Of a stretch of 64,000 nucleotides of DNA, positions 27,032-35,704 are shown in pieces. The position numbers and the translations under genes were made by a program. The notes beneath the pieces were generated by a model, which was not told the origin of the DNA, did no database searches, and worked only from the letters and a program-made list of their open reading frames with translations. The stretch covers positions 1 through 64,000 of the forward strand of contig CAZQTW010000019.1 in assembly GCA_964596165.1 (NCBI GenBank), read 5' to 3'. Numbering within the stretch: position 1 is the first letter of the stretch; each line of letters opens with the position of its first letter. This DNA is from CAYUQT01 sp964596165. GTDB taxonomy: Bacteria; Planctomycetota; Phycisphaerae; UBA1845; JAFGLZ01.

Positions 27032-27255
27032 CCCTCGACTTCCGGTTTCACACTGGGTGGATGCGTGCCTTTGCGCCTCCGCGAAGAACGGAGGCGCCTC
27101 TTGACGGATCCAAGCGTCTCGCGGGGTTCACCTTCGCGGCTACGGGCCACTGCCCGATCGTAGAAATCCTTCCAAAGCTCCGAGTACTTCTTGAGGTCGA
27201 TCACGACGGCTGTCTTGTCGCCCCGCTCGTCGATCAGGAATTGAATGCCCTTCAT
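27028..27255 (-). CDS. Orphan antitoxin-like protein (Phd/YefM-type region)
   Basis: A 75-residue protein, MKGIQFLIDERGDKTAVVID, LKKYSELWKDFYDRAVARSR, then EPRETLGSVKRRLRS. It matches the small antitoxin-like family in which a short beta/alpha DNA-binding head (KGIQFLIDERGDKTAVVIDL) is followed by an ELWEDFYD-type helix and an EPRE-S-VK end. The ATG at 27255 has GGAGG just upstream; longer frame starts lack family character. Its stop overlaps the end of the disrupted DUF3368 gene on the other strand by 4 bases, and no toxin gene follows on the minus strand, so it seems to be solitary. Confidence 0.65.
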   Translation of the reverse strand: MKGIQFLIDERGDKTAVVIDLKKYSELWKDFYDRAVARSREGEPRETLGSVKRRLRSSRRRKGTHPPSVKPEVEG

Positions 27256-27445
27256 GCTGCGGCCTCCGCGGGTCTGCGTTGCCGGTACATGATTCATCAA
27301 ATATACCACGTCCGTGCCGCTTTGTGGCCCTGACGGGGCCGTACAGTACCTGACGGCCAAACCTCATCCTTGATGCCCCGCCGACGGTTCAATACCATAG
27401 CCGCGTCGTTTGCCGGGCCAACATGAGGCCGAGGAGACGTCGTTC

Positions 27446-30400
27446 ATGCTGACTGACCTGCGAACGCTAAAGAAACTGGAGAAGATCGAGCACCACTACG
27501 CCGATCAGCGGTTCGAGAAGATCGCCGACGTGCCCGTGGAGATGTGCGAGACTCTCGAACACTTCCGCGTCGAACCGGGCCCCGGCAAGGTCAAGTGGCA
27601 GGCCGCTCCGCCCGGCACCAAGTGGGGCGATTCATGGGTGACGGCCTGGTTCCGCGGCGACGTCAAGCTGCCCCAGGCGTGCAACGGCAAGAAGGTCTTC
27701 ATCCGCGCCAAGACCGGCGGCGAGACGCTCTTCATCGTCGATGGCGAGGAGCGCGGCGTGTTCGACGGTTGGCACCCGGTCGTGATGATGACCAAGAAGG
27801 GCATCGCCGGAAAGAAGTACCACATCAGCCTCGAGGCCTACGCCGGCCACTCGTTCCCCAACTGCATGCCGAGCGACACACCGATCGTGGTGGGCAAGAA
27901 GTCCCGCACATTCGAGGGCGTCGAGCTGCTGCTCGAACGCGAGGACATCACGGCATTTGTCTTCGACCTCCGCGTGCTGCGCCAACTGGTCAAGGTTCTC
28001 GACGAAAACAGCCTCCGCCGCAACAAGATCGCCCGGCGGCTGGCGAGCGTCTTCCGACTGATCGATGCCATGCCGCAGGAAACGTCCGAATCCGAATGGC
28101 GGCAGAAGCTCTTCGAGGCTCGAAAGATCATGCAGCCGCTGATGCGGTCGCCGAACGGCCCGACGACGCCGATGTTCGGCATCATCGGCCACTCGCACAT
28201 GGACACCGCCTGGCTCTGGCCCATCGCCGAAACGATCCGCAAGTGCGCCCGGACATTCTCCTCCGCGCTCAACCTGATGGAGCAGTACCCCGAATTCATG
28301 TTCATCCAGAGCGCCCCGTGCCACACGGAGTGGATGAAGACCTACTACCCGGGCATCTTCCAACGAATCAAGAAGGCGGTCGCCAAGGGCAACTGGGAGC
28401 CCAACGGCGCGATGTGGGTCGAGCCCGACTGCAACCTCACGTCGGGCGAGGCGATGGTCCGCCAGCTTCTCTTCGGTCAGACCGCGACCCGCCGGATGTT
28501 CGGCTACACCTCCGATACGCTCTGGCTGCCCGACGTTTTCGGCTATTCGGCCGCGTTGCCGCAAATCCTGAAGGGCTGCTACGTCGACTTCTTCTGCACG
28601 ACCAAGATCGGCTGGAACGACACGACCCGTTTCCCCTACGACACGTTTGTGTGGAAGGGCATCGACGGCACGCCGGTCATCGCCCACTACAACTCGATCC
28701 ACTGCTGGCCGGATCCTGAAACCCTCACGGCCCAGTGGAACTGGGTTCAGCACAAGGACGTTCAGGACCGTCGCTACTGTGCGTTCGGCTTCGGCGACGG
28801 CGGGGGCGGGCCGATGGCCGAGATGTGTGAGGTCGCCCGCCGGGTCGGGGATCTCGAAGGGTGCCCGAAGGCGCGCTACATGAGCATCAGCGACTTCATG
28901 AAGACCATCCGCGAAGAATCGCCCGACCTGCCGGAATACTCGGGCGAACTCTATCTGGAACTGCATCGCGGCACTTTGACGTCCATCGCCAAGGTCAAGC
29001 GCGGCAACCGCAAGACCGAGTTGGCGCTCCGCGAGGCCGAGTTCTTGAACACCCTGGCGGCACTGCGAGGCGCCCCGTACCCGGCCGATAAGCTGCTCGG
29101 ACTCTGGAAGACGCTGCTGACAAACCAGTTCCACGATATCCTGCCGGGTTCCTCCATCGCGGCCGTCAACGATGAAGCGGTCAAAACGTTCGAACGTCTG
29201 CTCGCCGACACGCAGAAGCTCGGCATCGCCGCCGCGCAACAGCTCGCCGGGCCGACGCCGAAACCGGAAGATCGCAACGTCCTGGTGTTCAATAGCCTGA
29301 ACTGGGATCGCGAAGATGAGCTGGTCCTGGAGGGCACGCCGGAGGGGCTCGTGCCGGCCGACCCGGAGATCCTCGCCCAATGGTTCGAGGATGTTCAAGG
29401 CAAGCGCAAGCTGGCCGTCTGCGGCCTGTCGGTCCCCGCGATGGGCGCGGCCGTGCTCGAACTGACCAAGGGCAAGTCGGCCAATGTGTCACCCTTCCGT
29501 ATCAACGGCAACACGATCGAGACGCCGCACGCCACGGTCCGCTTCGACCAGATCGGCCGAATCAACTCGCTGATCGACAAGGCCTCCGGCCGCCAAGTCG
29601 TTCGGCCGGGCGGTCAGCTCAACACGTTTCTCCTGGGCGAGGACATTCCCGAATCGTGGGACAACTGGGACATCGACAGCGATCAGCGGATGAAGATGCG
29701 GATCGAGGACCGGCTTGTCAGCCGCAAAGTGACGGCCGACGGTCCGCTTCAGCTCCGCATCCGCGGCACGTACAAGATCGGCGCAAACTCAACGATGGTT
29801 CAGGACATCGTCTTCCACGCGTACACGCCGCGGATCGATTTCGAGAGCGTCATCGACTGGGCGGAGAAACACAAACTGCTCAAGGCCATGTTCGAGCTCG
29901 ATGTGCTGGCCGACACCGCACGGCATGAAATCCAGTACGGACACGCCGAACGACCGACGCACCGCAACCTGCCGCAAGACCGGGCGCGATTCGAGGTCTG
30001 CGCCCACAAGTGGACGGACCTGTCCGAAAACGGATTCGGCGTGGCCTTGCTGAACGACTGCAAGTACGGCGTCAGCGTCTGGGGCGGCGAGTTGGGGCTC
30101 AGCCTGATGAAATCGGGGACACATCCCGACCCGCGCGGCGACGAGGGACGACACCTGTTCACCTATGCCCTGCTGCCGCACGCGTGCGGCTTCTCGGTCG
30201 AATCGGTCATCCGGCCGGCCTACGAACTGAACGTCCCCGTGACCGTCGTTCCGGCCGGTCCGAAGACAAAGGGCCTGCGCAGCCTCATCACGGTCGACTC
30301 GCCGAATGTCGTCATCGAGGCCGTCAAGTGGCTTGAGAAAGGCAAGGGGTTTGTTGTTCGGATGTACGAGACGACCAAGACAGGCTGCCACGTCAACATC

Positions 30401-30538
30401 AAGGTGAACGCGCCCGTCAAGGAGGCCGCTCAGACGAATATGATGGAGGAGCAGCCACAGACCATTCCCATGGTCGACAACTACTTCGGCGTCTACTTCC
30501 GTCCGTTCGAGATCAAGACGCTGGTCTTCCGAGTATAG
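27446..30538 (+). CDS. GH38 alpha-mannosidase
   Basis: A 1030-residue enzyme of glycoside hydrolase family 38, which removes terminal alpha-linked mannose using a Zn ion and a covalent intermediate. The Zn ligands are in IIGHSHMDTAWLWPIAETIR (about residues 245-264) and the nucleophile is Asp363 in WLPDVFGYSAALPQ. The N-terminal beta domain (residues 1-220) and the long C-terminal beta domains (from about 660) have family-typical size. No signal peptide, so it acts in the cytosol on imported oligosaccharides, as usual for bacterial GH38. The ATG at 27446 has GAGGAG at 27431-27436. It is followed by an ABC importer after 195 bp. Confidence 0.92.
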   Translation: MLTDLRTLKKLEKIEHHYADQRFEKIADVPVEMCETLEHFRVEPGPGKVKWQAAPPGTKWGDSWVTAWFRGDVKLPQACNGKKVFIRAKTGGETLFIVDGEERGVFDGWHPVVMMTKKGIAGKKYHISLEAYAGHSFPNCMPSDTPIVVGKKSRTFEGVELLLEREDITAFVFDLRVLRQLVKVLDENSLRRNKIARRLASVFRLIDAMPQETSESEWRQKLFEARKIMQPLMRSPNGPTTPMFGIIGHSHMDTAWLWPIAETIRKCARTFSSALNLMEQYPEFMFIQSAPCHTEWMKTYYPGIFQRIKKAVAKGNWEPNGAMWVEPDCNLTSGEAMVRQLLFGQTATRRMFGYTSDTLWLPDVFGYSAALPQILKGCYVDFFCTTKIGWNDTTRFPYDTFVWKGIDGTPVIAHYNSIHCWPDPETLTAQWNWVQHKDVQDRRYCAFGFGDGGGGPMAEMCEVARRVGDLEGCPKARYMSISDFMKTIREESPDLPEYSGELYLELHRGTLTSIAKVKRGNRKTELALREAEFLNTLAALRGAPYPADKLLGLWKTLLTNQFHDILPGSSIAAVNDEAVKTFERLLADTQKLGIAAAQQLAGPTPKPEDRNVLVFNSLNWDREDELVLEGTPEGLVPADPEILAQWFEDVQGKRKLAVCGLSVPAMGAAVLELTKGKSANVSPFRINGNTIETPHATVRFDQIGRINSLIDKASGRQVVRPGGQLNTFLLGEDIPESWDNWDIDSDQRMKMRIEDRLVSRKVTADGPLQLRIRGTYKIGANSTMVQDIVFHAYTPRIDFESVIDWAEKHKLLKAMFELDVLADTARHEIQYGHAERPTHRNLPQDRARFEVCAHKWTDLSENGFGVALLNDCKYGVSVWGGELGLSLMKSGTHPDPRGDEGRHLFTYALLPHACGFSVESVIRPAYELNVPVTVVPAGPKTKGLRSLITVDSPNVVIEAVKWLEKGKGFVVRMYETTKTGCHVNIKVNAPVKEAAQTNMMEEQPQTIPMVDNYFGVYFRPFEIKTLVFRV

Positions 30539-30696
30539 GGACGAAGAGTCTGGTCTGTCCAAACCGGCAACGATTCGCGGCCATCGCCGGCCAAGCGCCA
30601 TCCATACAGCGAATCCCTTCACCCAGCCTGCGTCGTCGGCATGAATACCGCAGTTCGCCGGCAGCACTTGTCAAGCCGGGTATCTGTATCCGACCG

Positions 30697-30725
30697 TTGC
30701 ATTTCACTCGAGGTCTGACTATATC
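30697..30725 (+). promoter_or_regulatory. Possible promoter giving a near-leaderless ABC ATPase transcript
   Basis: TTGCAT (30697-30702), 17 bases, then TATATC (30720-30725). Transcription would begin at about 30732, only two bases before the GTG at 30734. No Shine-Dalgarno sequence precedes that GTG, which fits a leaderless message. The -10 is imperfect, so confidence is modest. Confidence 0.35.
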
Positions 30726-30733
30726 TGCGCGCT

Positions 30734-31795
30734 GTGATTGACATTGCCTTTGAGAATGTGGTCAAGCGTTTCGGCTCCGTGACGGCTGTCGATGACGTGT
30801 CGTTGGCAATTCGGAGCGGCGAACTGTTCTTCCTGCTCGGACCCAGCGGATGCGGCAAGACCACACTGCTGCGATGCGTGGCCGGCTTCGGGCGCCCCGA
30901 TTCGGGCCGCATCCGCTTCGGCGATCGCGACATCACCGAGATCCCGCCTCATCAGCGCAATACCGCCATGGTTTTTCAGAATTACGCCCTCTGGCCGCAC
31001 ATGACCGTACGGGACAACGTCGCCTTCGGACTTCGAGTGCGCAAGGTTTCCCGGTCCGAGCGCCGCCGTCGCGCCGACGAAGCGCTCGATCGGGTCCAGA
31101 TGAGCGCCTATGCCCACCGCAAGCCGAACGAACTGTCCGGCGGCCAACAGCAGCGGGTCGCGCTCGCCCGCGCGCTGGTTATCGAGCCCCAGTGCCTCCT
31201 CTTGGACGAACCTCTGAGCAATCTGGACGCCAAGCTGCGGCTGGAGATGCGGGGCGAAATCCGCCGGATCTGCAAACAGGCCGGCTTGACGGCCATCTAC
31301 GTCACGCACGACCAGAAGGAAGCGTTGTCGATCGCCGACCGGATCGCCCTGATGAAGGATGGCCGGGTGGTTCAGATCGGCAAGCCCCACGAGCTGTACG
31401 TCAAGCCGGCGAATCGATTCGTTGCCGATTTCCTCGGCGAAACGAACTTTGTGGAAGGCACCCTGGTCGGTTCGGGGGCCGACGGCACGGAGGTTCATAC
31501 GGCCTTGGGTGTCGTTCGTTCGGCCGGGGCTCCGGACAGTCTGACAGTGGGCCGGAACGTCGTATTGTCGATCCGACCTGAAAGCATTCACATCGGTTCG
31601 GAACCCTCGAGCAAGATGAACGTGTTCGAAGGCAAGCTCGGGCAAACGGTCTACTTGGGTGAAGTGGCCCAGCACGAATTGATCATGGATGGCGGGATCG
31701 TCTTCAAGGCCACCGAACTCAATCCCCGCGGCGATCTGAGCGGACCAGTCCTGTGCTGGTTCAGTCCCAACGAGGTGGTTGTCCTGGCGGAGTGA
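30734..31795 (+). CDS. ABC transporter ATP-binding protein, Fbp/Pot type
   Basis: A 353-residue ATPase that powers a binding-protein-dependent importer. Walker A is GPSGCGKTT (residues 36-44), the Q-loop is VFQNYALWPH, the signature LSGGQQQR (about 134), Walker B LLLDEPLSNLDA (about 155) and the switch His in YVTHDQKEAL. A C-terminal TOBE/OB extension (from about 240, ending VVVLAE) marks the FbpC/PotA/MalK class. Downstream lie its binding protein and a double-domain permease, so the set imports iron(III), a phosphonate, spermidine-like solute or a sugar phosphate. GTG at 30734 is the first in-frame start that begins the domain; no Shine-Dalgarno sequence. Confidence 0.9.
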   Translation: MIDIAFENVVKRFGSVTAVDDVSLAIRSGELFFLLGPSGCGKTTLLRCVAGFGRPDSGRIRFGDRDITEIPPHQRNTAMVFQNYALWPHMTVRDNVAFGLRVRKVSRSERRRRADEALDRVQMSAYAHRKPNELSGGQQQRVALARALVIEPQCLLLDEPLSNLDAKLRLEMRGEIRRICKQAGLTAIYVTHDQKEALSIADRIALMKDGRVVQIGKPHELYVKPANRFVADFLGETNFVEGTLVGSGADGTEVHTALGVVRSAGAPDSLTVGRNVVLSIRPESIHIGSEPSSKMNVFEGKLGQTVYLGEVAQHELIMDGGIVFKATELNPRGDLSGPVLCWFSPNEVVVLAE

Positions 31796-31831
31796 ACCTC
31801 TCCGGTTTGCGGCGACACATCGGGACATCGA

Positions 31832-32068
31832 GTGGAGCACCACGACATGAGCGACGTGCCCGGCGAAGGGTGTGATCCGATCGGCAAGGAATGGTTCCGA
31901 GTGGCCGGAGACGCGCTGCGGGTCGATGGTGAACCGGTCAAGCACGATCAGGCGTGTCGCCGAGCCGGCGTCAGTTTTCTCTTGAACGTGCCACCGGATC
32001 GGCACGGCGTTATCCCGAAGAAATCGGTCGATGCCTTGATGCGGCTGCGCAAGAATGCTGGGGTGTAA
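31832..32068 (+). pseudogene. C-terminal remnant of a GH29 alpha-L-fucosidase
   Basis: The frame encodes GEGCDPIGKEWFRVAGDALR and then HDQACRRAGVSFLLNVPPDR, HGVIPKKSVDALMRLRKNAGV. This is the end of the catalytic domain of GH29 fucosidases, which read P-x-E-C-D-x-x-x-x-x-W-F, a short helix, and NLLLNVPPDRRGLI-type residues. Only about 70 of some 450 residues remain, and the sequence before it (after the ABC ATPase stop) shows no earlier part. It fills the gap between the ATPase and the binding-protein gene; its stop is 2 bases before the next start codon, so it may still be translated and couple that start. The fucosidase was probably lost by a deletion that joined the operon. Confidence 0.75.
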
Positions 32069-32070
32069 TC

Positions 32071-33705
32071 GTGCTGCTTCGTGGTGGGATCGTTGTCGCG
32101 CTTGTGGCCGTTATCCTCGGCGTGCCGTATCTCCTGCGCCCGCCGCAGGCGCAGCTCGGTCCCGACGCCTTGACGCTGACCGCCCTGTCTCCGCACAACG
32201 AGGCGATCCTCTTTGAGTTCGAGAACGCCTTCAGCCGGTGGCATCACGAACACTATGGACGGCCGGTGCGGATTGACTGGCGGATGATGGGCGGGACGAG
32301 CATCATCACGCGGTATCTGGCGGCCGAATACGTCGCCTCGTTCCGCGCCTATTGGACGCAACAGTTGAGAAAGCCATGGACCCCCGAGATCGAGTCGGGC
32401 TTCGCCAATCCGCGGATCGACCCGACCCGACCCGACCCCCATACGCCGCGCGACGTCGTCGAGGCTCGAAAAGCCTTCCTCGAATCGAACGTCGGCGTCG
32501 GCGTGGATTTGTTCTTCGGCGGCGGCTGGTTCGATCACGACAAGCAGGCGCGAGCGGGTAACCTCGTTCCCTGCGGGCTGGTGAACGAGCATCCCGAACT
32601 CCTTGCTTCCAAGATCATGCCGCGAATCATCAGCGGCGAAATCCTTTACGACGATCGGGACCGCTTCTACGGCACGTGCCTATCCAGCTTCGGCATCTGC
32701 TACAACCACGACGTGCTCAACCGCCTCGGCATCGACAAGCCCCCGGCTCAGTGGGCCGACTTGGCCGACCCACGCCTCTTTGGCGAGGTGGGCCTGGCCG
32801 ACCCGTCCAAGAGCGGTTCGTCCTGCAAGGCCTTCGAGATGCTCATCCAGCAACAAATCGCCCTCGAAATCCGCGCACGATGCGAACGAGCGAAGGTGAA
32901 GCAACTCGACAGGGCGGCCGAATGTGCCGCGGTGGGTGACGGTTTCTGGCGCGGGATGCGTCTGATCCAGCGGATCGGCGCCAACTCCCGTTACTTCACC
33001 AATATTGCTCCCAAGGTTCCCGTGGATGTGGTCCAGGGAAACACCGCCGCCGGCATGTGTATCGATTTCTTCGGCCGGTTCGAGGCCGGCAGGGTCGCCC
33101 GTCCCGACGGCACGAGCCGCATGGGCTATGTGTCCCCCATCGGCGGCACCGGCATCGGCATGGATCCCATCGGCATGTTGCGCGGTGCGCCCCATCCCGA
33201 ATTGGCGCGCCGGTTCATCTACTTTTGCCTCACGATCGACGGTCAGCGGCTCTGGAACTACCGCGTCGGAGCGCCTGGGGGACCCGTCAAGTATGCCCTC
33301 AGACGACCGCCTATTCGACGGGACATGTACGCACCCGAGCATCTCCGTTGGTCGTCCGATCCCGATGTGAATCCCTATGATCTCGCCTCGGCATTCACCT
33401 ACGAGCCCAAGTGGACCGCCCCGCTCTTTGATTTCATCCGGCTGATGACGCGTACCATGTGTATCGACACGCATCGGGAGCTGGCGGCCGCATGGTCGGC
33501 GATTCTGGCGGCCGGTGGGCCCGACGCCTGCGCCGGCGCCGTCGAGCGAATGCAACGCATGCCGCTGAGCTACGAGGCGGCCCTGAAGGTCGACCTTCGG
33601 GACAAGCTGCGGGCGGTTGAGCTGACCCGCGAATGGGCCCTGTTCTTCCGGGACAACTATACCGTCGCCCGAAGGCTCGCCGAACAGGGGGGGGCAGGGC
33701 GATGA
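32071..33705 (+). CDS. ABC transporter substrate-binding protein, family 1 (iron/phosphonate-like)
   Basis: A 544-residue extracytoplasmic binding protein tethered by an N-terminal hydrophobic helix (residues 3-20, GGIVVALVAVILGVPYLL); there is no lipobox Cys. The two-lobed periplasmic-binding fold is recognisable from LTALSPHNEAILFEFENAFSRW, GVDLFFGGGWFDHD, SSFGICYNHDVLNRLGI and VPVDVVQGNTAAGMCIDFFGRF, similar to FbpA-type binding proteins. It is about 200 residues longer than FbpA, mainly through inserts after the first lobe strand (about 70-130) and a long C-terminus. GTG at 32071 lies 2 bases after the fucosidase remnant's stop. Its last codon overlaps the permease start (ATGA). Confidence 0.85.
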   Translation: MLLRGGIVVALVAVILGVPYLLRPPQAQLGPDALTLTALSPHNEAILFEFENAFSRWHHEHYGRPVRIDWRMMGGTSIITRYLAAEYVASFRAYWTQQLRKPWTPEIESGFANPRIDPTRPDPHTPRDVVEARKAFLESNVGVGVDLFFGGGWFDHDKQARAGNLVPCGLVNEHPELLASKIMPRIISGEILYDDRDRFYGTCLSSFGICYNHDVLNRLGIDKPPAQWADLADPRLFGEVGLADPSKSGSSCKAFEMLIQQQIALEIRARCERAKVKQLDRAAECAAVGDGFWRGMRLIQRIGANSRYFTNIAPKVPVDVVQGNTAAGMCIDFFGRFEAGRVARPDGTSRMGYVSPIGGTGIGMDPIGMLRGAPHPELARRFIYFCLTIDGQRLWNYRVGAPGGPVKYALRRPPIRRDMYAPEHLRWSSDPDVNPYDLASAFTYEPKWTAPLFDFIRLMTRTMCIDTHRELAAAWSAILAAGGPDACAGAVERMQRMPLSYEAALKVDLRDKLRAVELTREWALFFRDNYTVARRLAEQGGAGR

Positions 33706-35396
33706 TACGACGGCACACCGCGATCTTCATCTCGTTGCTCGTGGGGTTGTTCTTCGCTCTGTTCTTCGTCTGGCCTCTCTATCAGACCGTCCGAGGTGGC
33801 TTCGTCTATGAGGGCCGACTGACCGGCCGCTTCATTCAGGAGGTCTTCCGAAACCCTCTCTACCTGCAAGGCATGGCGAACTCGTTCGAGATCGCGGTGG
33901 CAACCACGATCCTGGCGGCGCTGGTGGCAGTGCCACTAGCCGTCCTCAGCGATCGGTTCGATTTTGTGGGCAAGGGCCTCCTCGGTGGACTGCTCCTGAT
34001 CCCGATGATTCTGCCGCCGTTCGTCGGGGCCATCGGCTTTCGGCAGATCCTGGGCCAGTACGGCGCGCTAAACTCGGCCCTGCACGCCCTAGGCGTCCTT
34101 GGTGCCGATCAGACGATCGACTGGATCGGCAAGGGCCGCTTCTGGGGTATCGTCTTGCTCGAGGCACTTCACCTCTATCCCATCATGTACCTCAATGCGA
34201 CGGCGGCGTTGGCCAACGTCGATCCGACCATGCTCGAGGCGGCCGAGAACCTCGGTTGCGTCGGCTGGCGGCGGTTCCGGCGGATTTCACTGCCGCTGAT
34301 CATGCCCGGCTTGTTCGCCGGCGGGACGATCGTGTTTGTCTGGAGCTTTACGGAGCTGGGCACACCCCTGATGTTCGACTACATGCGGGTGACTCCGGTG
34401 CAGGTGTTCGAGGGCATCGAGGAAATCGGCGACAATCCGTTCCCGTATGCCCTGACGGTTGTCATGCTGGGCGCGACGGCCCTGCTGTACCTGCTCGGCA
34501 AGGTTGCCTTCGGCCGGCACACCTACGCGATGATGGCCAAGGCAACCGCAGCGCGACCGACGCGGCGGCTTCAAGGGCTCCGGACAGTGCCGGTCATCCT
34601 GCCGTTCCTTGCCGTAATCGCCCTGGCGATTGTCCCGCACGTCGGTGTTGTGCTGAACTCGTTCAGCGGGGGGTGGTACCAGACCGTCCTGCCGCACACG
34701 CTCACGCTCGATCACTACCGTGAGGCCCTTACCCACAAGCTGACGATCACGAGTATCGGAAACAGCATCAAGTACGCTTCGTTGGCCATGGTGATCGACC
34801 TCGTCTTGGGTATCGCCATCGCCTACGTGGTGGTCCGCAGCGACATGCCCGGCCGCGGCCTGCTCGACGCAACGGCGATGTTGCCGCTCGCCGTCCCGGG
34901 CATCGTGCTGGCTTTCGGATATCTGGCCATGACCCGTCAGGGCGAAGTCTTCGCCTTCCTGGACCCGCGCGAAGACCCCACGGTGCTGCTGGTGATTGCC
35001 TATGCCGTTCGGCGCCTTCCGTATGTGGTTCGGTCGACCGCGGCAGGCCTGCAGCAGACCTCGGTTGCGTTGGAGGAGGCTGCCTTGAACCTCGGTTCGC
35101 CGCCGCTGCAAACCGTCCGAAGGATCACGCTGCCGTTGATCGCCGCAAACCTGTTGGCCGGGGGACTCCTGGCGTTCAGTTTCGCCATGCTCGAGGTCTC
35201 CGATTCGCTCATGCTCGCTCAACGCGGCATGTACTACCCGATTACCAAGGCTATCTACGAACTATTCGGCCTTCTAGGCGAGGGTCGATACCTTGCCAGC
35301 GCACTCGGCGTATGGGCGATGGCGCTATTGGCGGTCACGATCGCGGCGATTTCACTGCTGCTTGGGCGGCGCTTGGGCGCGCTCTTCAGGGTTTAG
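33702..35396 (+). CDS. ABC transporter permease, fused double domain (FbpB type)
   Basis: A 564-residue inner-membrane protein with two consecutive permease domains, each of six predicted helices. Coupling-helix motifs EAAENLGCVGWRRFRRISLPLI (about residues 187-208) and EEAALNLGSPPLQTVRRITLPL (about 465) are the two EAA loops that contact the ATPase. This fused arrangement is typical of FbpB-type iron importers. The ATG at 33702 overlaps the stop of the binding-protein gene (ATGA), so translation is coupled. No further transporter gene follows. Confidence 0.9.
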   Translation: MIRRHTAIFISLLVGLFFALFFVWPLYQTVRGGFVYEGRLTGRFIQEVFRNPLYLQGMANSFEIAVATTILAALVAVPLAVLSDRFDFVGKGLLGGLLLIPMILPPFVGAIGFRQILGQYGALNSALHALGVLGADQTIDWIGKGRFWGIVLLEALHLYPIMYLNATAALANVDPTMLEAAENLGCVGWRRFRRISLPLIMPGLFAGGTIVFVWSFTELGTPLMFDYMRVTPVQVFEGIEEIGDNPFPYALTVVMLGATALLYLLGKVAFGRHTYAMMAKATAARPTRRLQGLRTVPVILPFLAVIALAIVPHVGVVLNSFSGGWYQTVLPHTLTLDHYREALTHKLTITSIGNSIKYASLAMVIDLVLGIAIAYVVVRSDMPGRGLLDATAMLPLAVPGIVLAFGYLAMTRQGEVFAFLDPREDPTVLLVIAYAVRRLPYVVRSTAAGLQQTSVALEEAALNLGSPPLQTVRRITLPLIAANLLAGGLLAFSFAMLEVSDSLMLAQRGMYYPITKAIYELFGLLGEGRYLASALGVWAMALLAVTIAAISLLLGRRLGALFRV

Positions 35397-35704
35397 GGAC
35401 TCGGGTCCGGCCGAACGCCGGGCGGTTCGTTTCCTGCTCGGCACGGATCGCCGGACCGTCCCGTAAGAGTCTGGTGTCTTCTTGTGATGGGGGCCTTTCC
35501 TGTGCCAGATCGGCCATCCTTCTTCCGATGGGGCACCGGGCGAGGCGGCGGCCAGTCTATCCCGATCCGTGTCGTCAATCCTCGTAGGGGGAAATGTCTC
35601 TGCCCGGGGTGAATTATGTGCTTGACATCGTTTCGTGAGTCGAACTAATAATCCCTGAGCTTATCGGCCGCGAAGGGACGATATCGCGACAGGAGGCAGA
35701 CCGC
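35397..35704. other. 308-bp intergenic region with strong promoter
   Basis: No gene. CGAAC and GTTCG near 35412-35430 can form a small hairpin just beyond the permease stop, a weak terminator candidate. The rest carries the promoter at 35622-35651 and the ribosome site of the next gene. Confidence 0.45.
35622..35651 (+). promoter_or_regulatory. Consensus sigma70-like promoter
   Basis: Perfect TTGACA (35622-35627), spacer of 18, TAATAA (35646-35651), in a locally AT-rich stretch. It would start transcription near 35658, about 47 bases before the GTG of the double-STN gene, whose AGGAGG site lies at 35691-35696. Confidence 0.6.

Noticed and set aside
27632..29398. 588-codon open frame antisense to the GH38 gene
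   Set aside because: It mirrors the mannosidase frame in GC-rich sequence; composition is Arg/Gly/Val rich with no domain, while the plus strand has a full family match.
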